The notes under the pieces were generated by a model. The model searched no databases and was not told where the DNA came from. It saw nothing but the letters and a program-made list of their open reading frames with translations. 64,000 nucleotides of DNA from Thermohalobaculum sp964576075. Lineage in GTDB: Bacteria > Pseudomonadota > Alphaproteobacteria > Rhodobacterales > Rhodobacteraceae. Below are positions 62,425 through 64,000 of the stretch, in pieces (within the stretch, counting starts at the first letter, position 1; the number at the start of each line of letters is the position of its first letter). The DNA lies in NCBI GenBank assembly GCA_964576075.1, contig CAZNTX010000002.1, positions 1-64,000 of the forward strand, given 5' to 3'. A program made the translations under genes and the position numbers.

Positions 62425-63756
62425 ATGGAGGCCGAGAGCAACGCCGAAGAGGCCGGGAGCGCGCGCGCGGGAGCCCCGCCGCGCGGCCCTCGCGCCGCGC
62501 CCGGGGCCGGGGAGGGCGCCCGGGGCGGGCGCGCGGCCCCGCGGCCCCGGTCGCAGGTCTTGGCGCTCCTCCTCCTCGCGCTGCTCTCCGCCCTCGCCGC
62601 TCCGGCGGGGGGGCGGGCGGAGGGGCCGGTCCCGGTCCACGCCTTCTGGCGCGAGGGCTGCCCGCATTGCGAGGGGGCGCTCGAGGCGCTCCGCCGGATC
62701 GAGGCAGAGGGGGCGGGCATCCGCCTCGACGCGGTGGAACTCGGCCGCGACGAGGCCGCCGACATGCTCTTTCTCAAGGCGCTCATGCTCTTCGAGGTGG
62801 GCTCGCCGGCCGTCCCCTTCGTCGTGATCGGCGACCGGCATGCCCTCGGCTTCTCCGGCACAGGGGCGACGGAGGCGCTCTATCGCGAGCTGATCGCGCG
62901 CTGCCGCGCGGCGCCCTGCCGCGACGTGGTGGCCGAGCTCTCGCGTCTCTCCGACATCGCGACGGGGCGCGCCGCCCCCGCCGCCGAGGCCGCCCCGCCC
63001 GCGCCCGTCGGGCTGCGCCGCGTGACCCTGCCGCTTCTCGGCGAGATCGACCTCGCCACCCTCTCCTTCCCGGCGGTGACGGTGGTGCTCGCCGGGATCG
63101 ACGGGTTCAACCCCTGCGCCATGTGGGTGCTCGTGCTGCTGATCGGCATCCTGCTCGGCATCCGCGACAGGGGCCGGGTCTGGGCGCTCGGGCTCACCTT
63201 TCTCCTCGTCACCGCGGCGATGTATTTCGCGATCATGGCGGCCTGGCTCAACATGGTGCTCTGGATCGGGGCGGCGGGGTGGCTCCGGGTCGGGATCGGG
63301 TTTCTCGCGGTGGCGGCGGGGCTGCACTATCTGCGCGACTACTGGACCAACCCCGGCGGCGTCTGCCCGGTGACCTCTGGGGCGAGCCGCAGCCGCATCG
63401 GCGCGGCCTTCCGCCGGGTGGTGGAGGAGCCGAGCCTGCCGCTCGCCATGGCCGGGATCGGGGCGCTCGCGGTGGCGGTGAACCTGGTGGAGCTCGTCTG
63501 CTCCGCCGGGGTGCCGGCGGTCTTCACCCAGCTTCTCGCGCTGCAAGACCTCTCGCCGGCCGCGCATTACGGCTATCTCGGGCTCTACATCGCCGTCTTC
63601 CTGCTCGACGATGCGGCGATCCTGCTGACGGCGATGCTCACGCTCAGGACGGCGGCCGCGGGCGGGGGCTATGCCCGGATCTCGCATGCGATCGGCGGCG
63701 GGGTGCTGCTCGCCCTCGGCGCGGTGATGGTGCTGCGCCCGGACTGGGTCGGCTGA
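62425..63756 (+). CDS. Thioredoxin-like domain fused to a CcdA/DsbD-like membrane domain
   Basis: The 443 aa product starts at ATG 62425. A basic N-terminus (1-42) leads to a signal/anchor (QVLALLLLALLSALAAPAGG). A thioredoxin/glutaredoxin-like domain with CPHC (REGCPHCEGAL) comes next. Six or more membrane segments follow, with GIDGFNPCAMWVLVLLIGIL in the first and NLVELVCSAGVPAVFTQLL in a later one, the paired cysteines expected for a CcdA/DsbD transmembrane reductant carrier. It probably moves electrons across the membrane to periplasmic thiols. The order (thioredoxin first) differs from E. coli DsbD. Partner proteins are not visible. Confidence 0.85.
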   Translation: MEAESNAEEAGSARAGAPPRGPRAAPGAGEGARGGRAAPRPRSQVLALLLLALLSALAAPAGGRAEGPVPVHAFWREGCPHCEGALEALRRIEAEGAGIRLDAVELGRDEAADMLFLKALMLFEVGSPAVPFVVIGDRHALGFSGTGATEALYRELIARCRAAPCRDVVAELSRLSDIATGRAAPAAEAAPPAPVGLRRVTLPLLGEIDLATLSFPAVTVVLAGIDGFNPCAMWVLVLLIGILLGIRDRGRVWALGLTFLLVTAAMYFAIMAAWLNMVLWIGAAGWLRVGIGFLAVAAGLHYLRDYWTNPGGVCPVTSGASRSRIGAAFRRVVEEPSLPLAMAGIGALAVAVNLVELVCSAGVPAVFTQLLALQDLSPAAHYGYLGLYIAVFLLDDAAILLTAMLTLRTAAAGGGYARISHAIGGGVLLALGAVMVLRPDWVG

Positions 63757-63816
63757 GGCCCCGGCTGGACGCTCCGGCGCGGGCGGACTAGGCTGGCAGC
63801 GGCGGAGAGGAGGGCC

Positions 63817-64000
63817 ATGGCTCGGACGATCCTGCGGAGCACCCGGCCGGTTCGGCTCGCCGCGGGCGCGGCCTGGGCGGCGGCGGCGGTCGTCTTCGGG
63901 CTGCTCGAGGCCCGCGCCGCGCTCGCCTATCGCACGCTGCACGCCGATCTCGCCGTCTTCGTCGAGGCCGGGCGGATCGAGGGGGAGGCGATGCGCGCCT
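63817..64000 (+). CDS. Membrane-anchored protein, cut by the right window edge
   Basis: The ATG at 63817 follows GGAGAGGAGGG. The 61 residues seen contain an N-terminal basic stretch (MARTILRSTRPVR) and one hydrophobic segment (LAAGAAWAAAAVVFGLLEA), a signal anchor. The rest lies outside the window, so no family can be given. It starts 60 bases after the DsbD-like gene and may be in its operon. Confidence 0.65.
   Translation, partial: MARTILRSTRPVRLAAGAAWAAAAVVFGLLEARAALAYRTLHADLAVFVEAGRIEGEAMRA

Noticed and set aside
1..64000. tRNA, rRNA or CRISPR arrays
   Set aside because: No cloverleaf-like segments with CCA ends, rRNA blocks or regularly spaced repeats were recognised on reading both strands.

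Overview
The window is GC-rich DNA (very high G+C at third codon positions) with many GTG/TTG starts and short or overlapping gene junctions. TRAP and peptide-type ABC uptake systems, sulfonate and C1-related enzymes, Tat-exported redox proteins and a small lipoprotein type suggest an alphaproteobacterium, most likely of the Rhodobacterales (Roseobacter-like). That assignment rests on gene content and family recognition only. No rRNA, tRNA, CRISPR array or intact insertion sequence was found.

Layout. (1) 1-16.7 kb is an accessory region of large proteins I cannot name: a truncated gene at the left edge (minus), a divergent winged-helix/TPR regulator, an ATP-grasp ligase followed by a papain-like Cys/His/Asn protein, then four large helical proteins in tandem (910, 596, 731 and 889 aa). 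(2) 16.8-19.5 kb is an arsenic operon on the minus strand (arsR, ArsP-type permease, arsH with a Cys-rich tail) followed by debris of a small broken gene. (3) 19.9-23.3 kb holds an MFS transporter and a periplasmic sulfite dehydrogenase pair (SorA/SorB type). (4) 23.6-35.3 kb is a catabolic block: an MttB-family methyltransferase, PanE-like reductase and FAH-family protein, a divergent LysR regulator, an S51 peptidase, and a peptide-type ABC transporter (dppA, B, C and a fused D-F) ending with an Ldh2-type dehydrogenase. (5) 35.7-46.8 kb starts with a disulfide oxidoreductase and then carries what I read as an isethionate pathway: IclR regulator and TRAP transporter (minus), divergent GMC dehydrogenase, xsc, a YeiH-type exporter, and a convergent TauE/SafE exporter. 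(6) 46.9-54.0 kb has three secreted small proteins, then a second locus of the large-helical-protein family (293 aa protein; 154 aa and 1025 aa papain-like proteins). (7) 54.2-60.2 kb: an RTX/DUF4214 protein, a flavoprotein-RidA-DUF1028 operon, and a lone RidA. (8) 60.4-61.3 kb is a lower-G+C island with a frameshifted lipoprotein gene and a long imperfect direct repeat. (9) 61.7-64 kb: cytochrome c, a thioredoxin/DsbD-like fusion, and a gene cut by the right edge.

How the genes may work together. Isethionate would be imported by the TRAP system, oxidised to sulfoacetaldehyde by the GMC enzyme and cleaved by Xsc to acetyl phosphate and sulfite. Sulfite could be exported by the YeiH/TauE-type carriers and oxidised in the periplasm by the SorA/SorB pair 20 kb away.

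The best candidate for an undescribed system is the paralogous protein set split between 0-16.7 kb and 49.5-54 kb. At least three proteins share a C-terminal module of about 125 residues with an A-W start and a D-P/NPF-type end. Four share a helical hairpin around an (A/G)GD-type turn. Two share an N-terminal AWWK module. The sets sit with two different papain-like proteins, a protein with an HNH-like residue order, and an ATP-grasp enzyme. No secretion machinery is visible, so any role as cargo, toxin or peptide-modifying system is inference.
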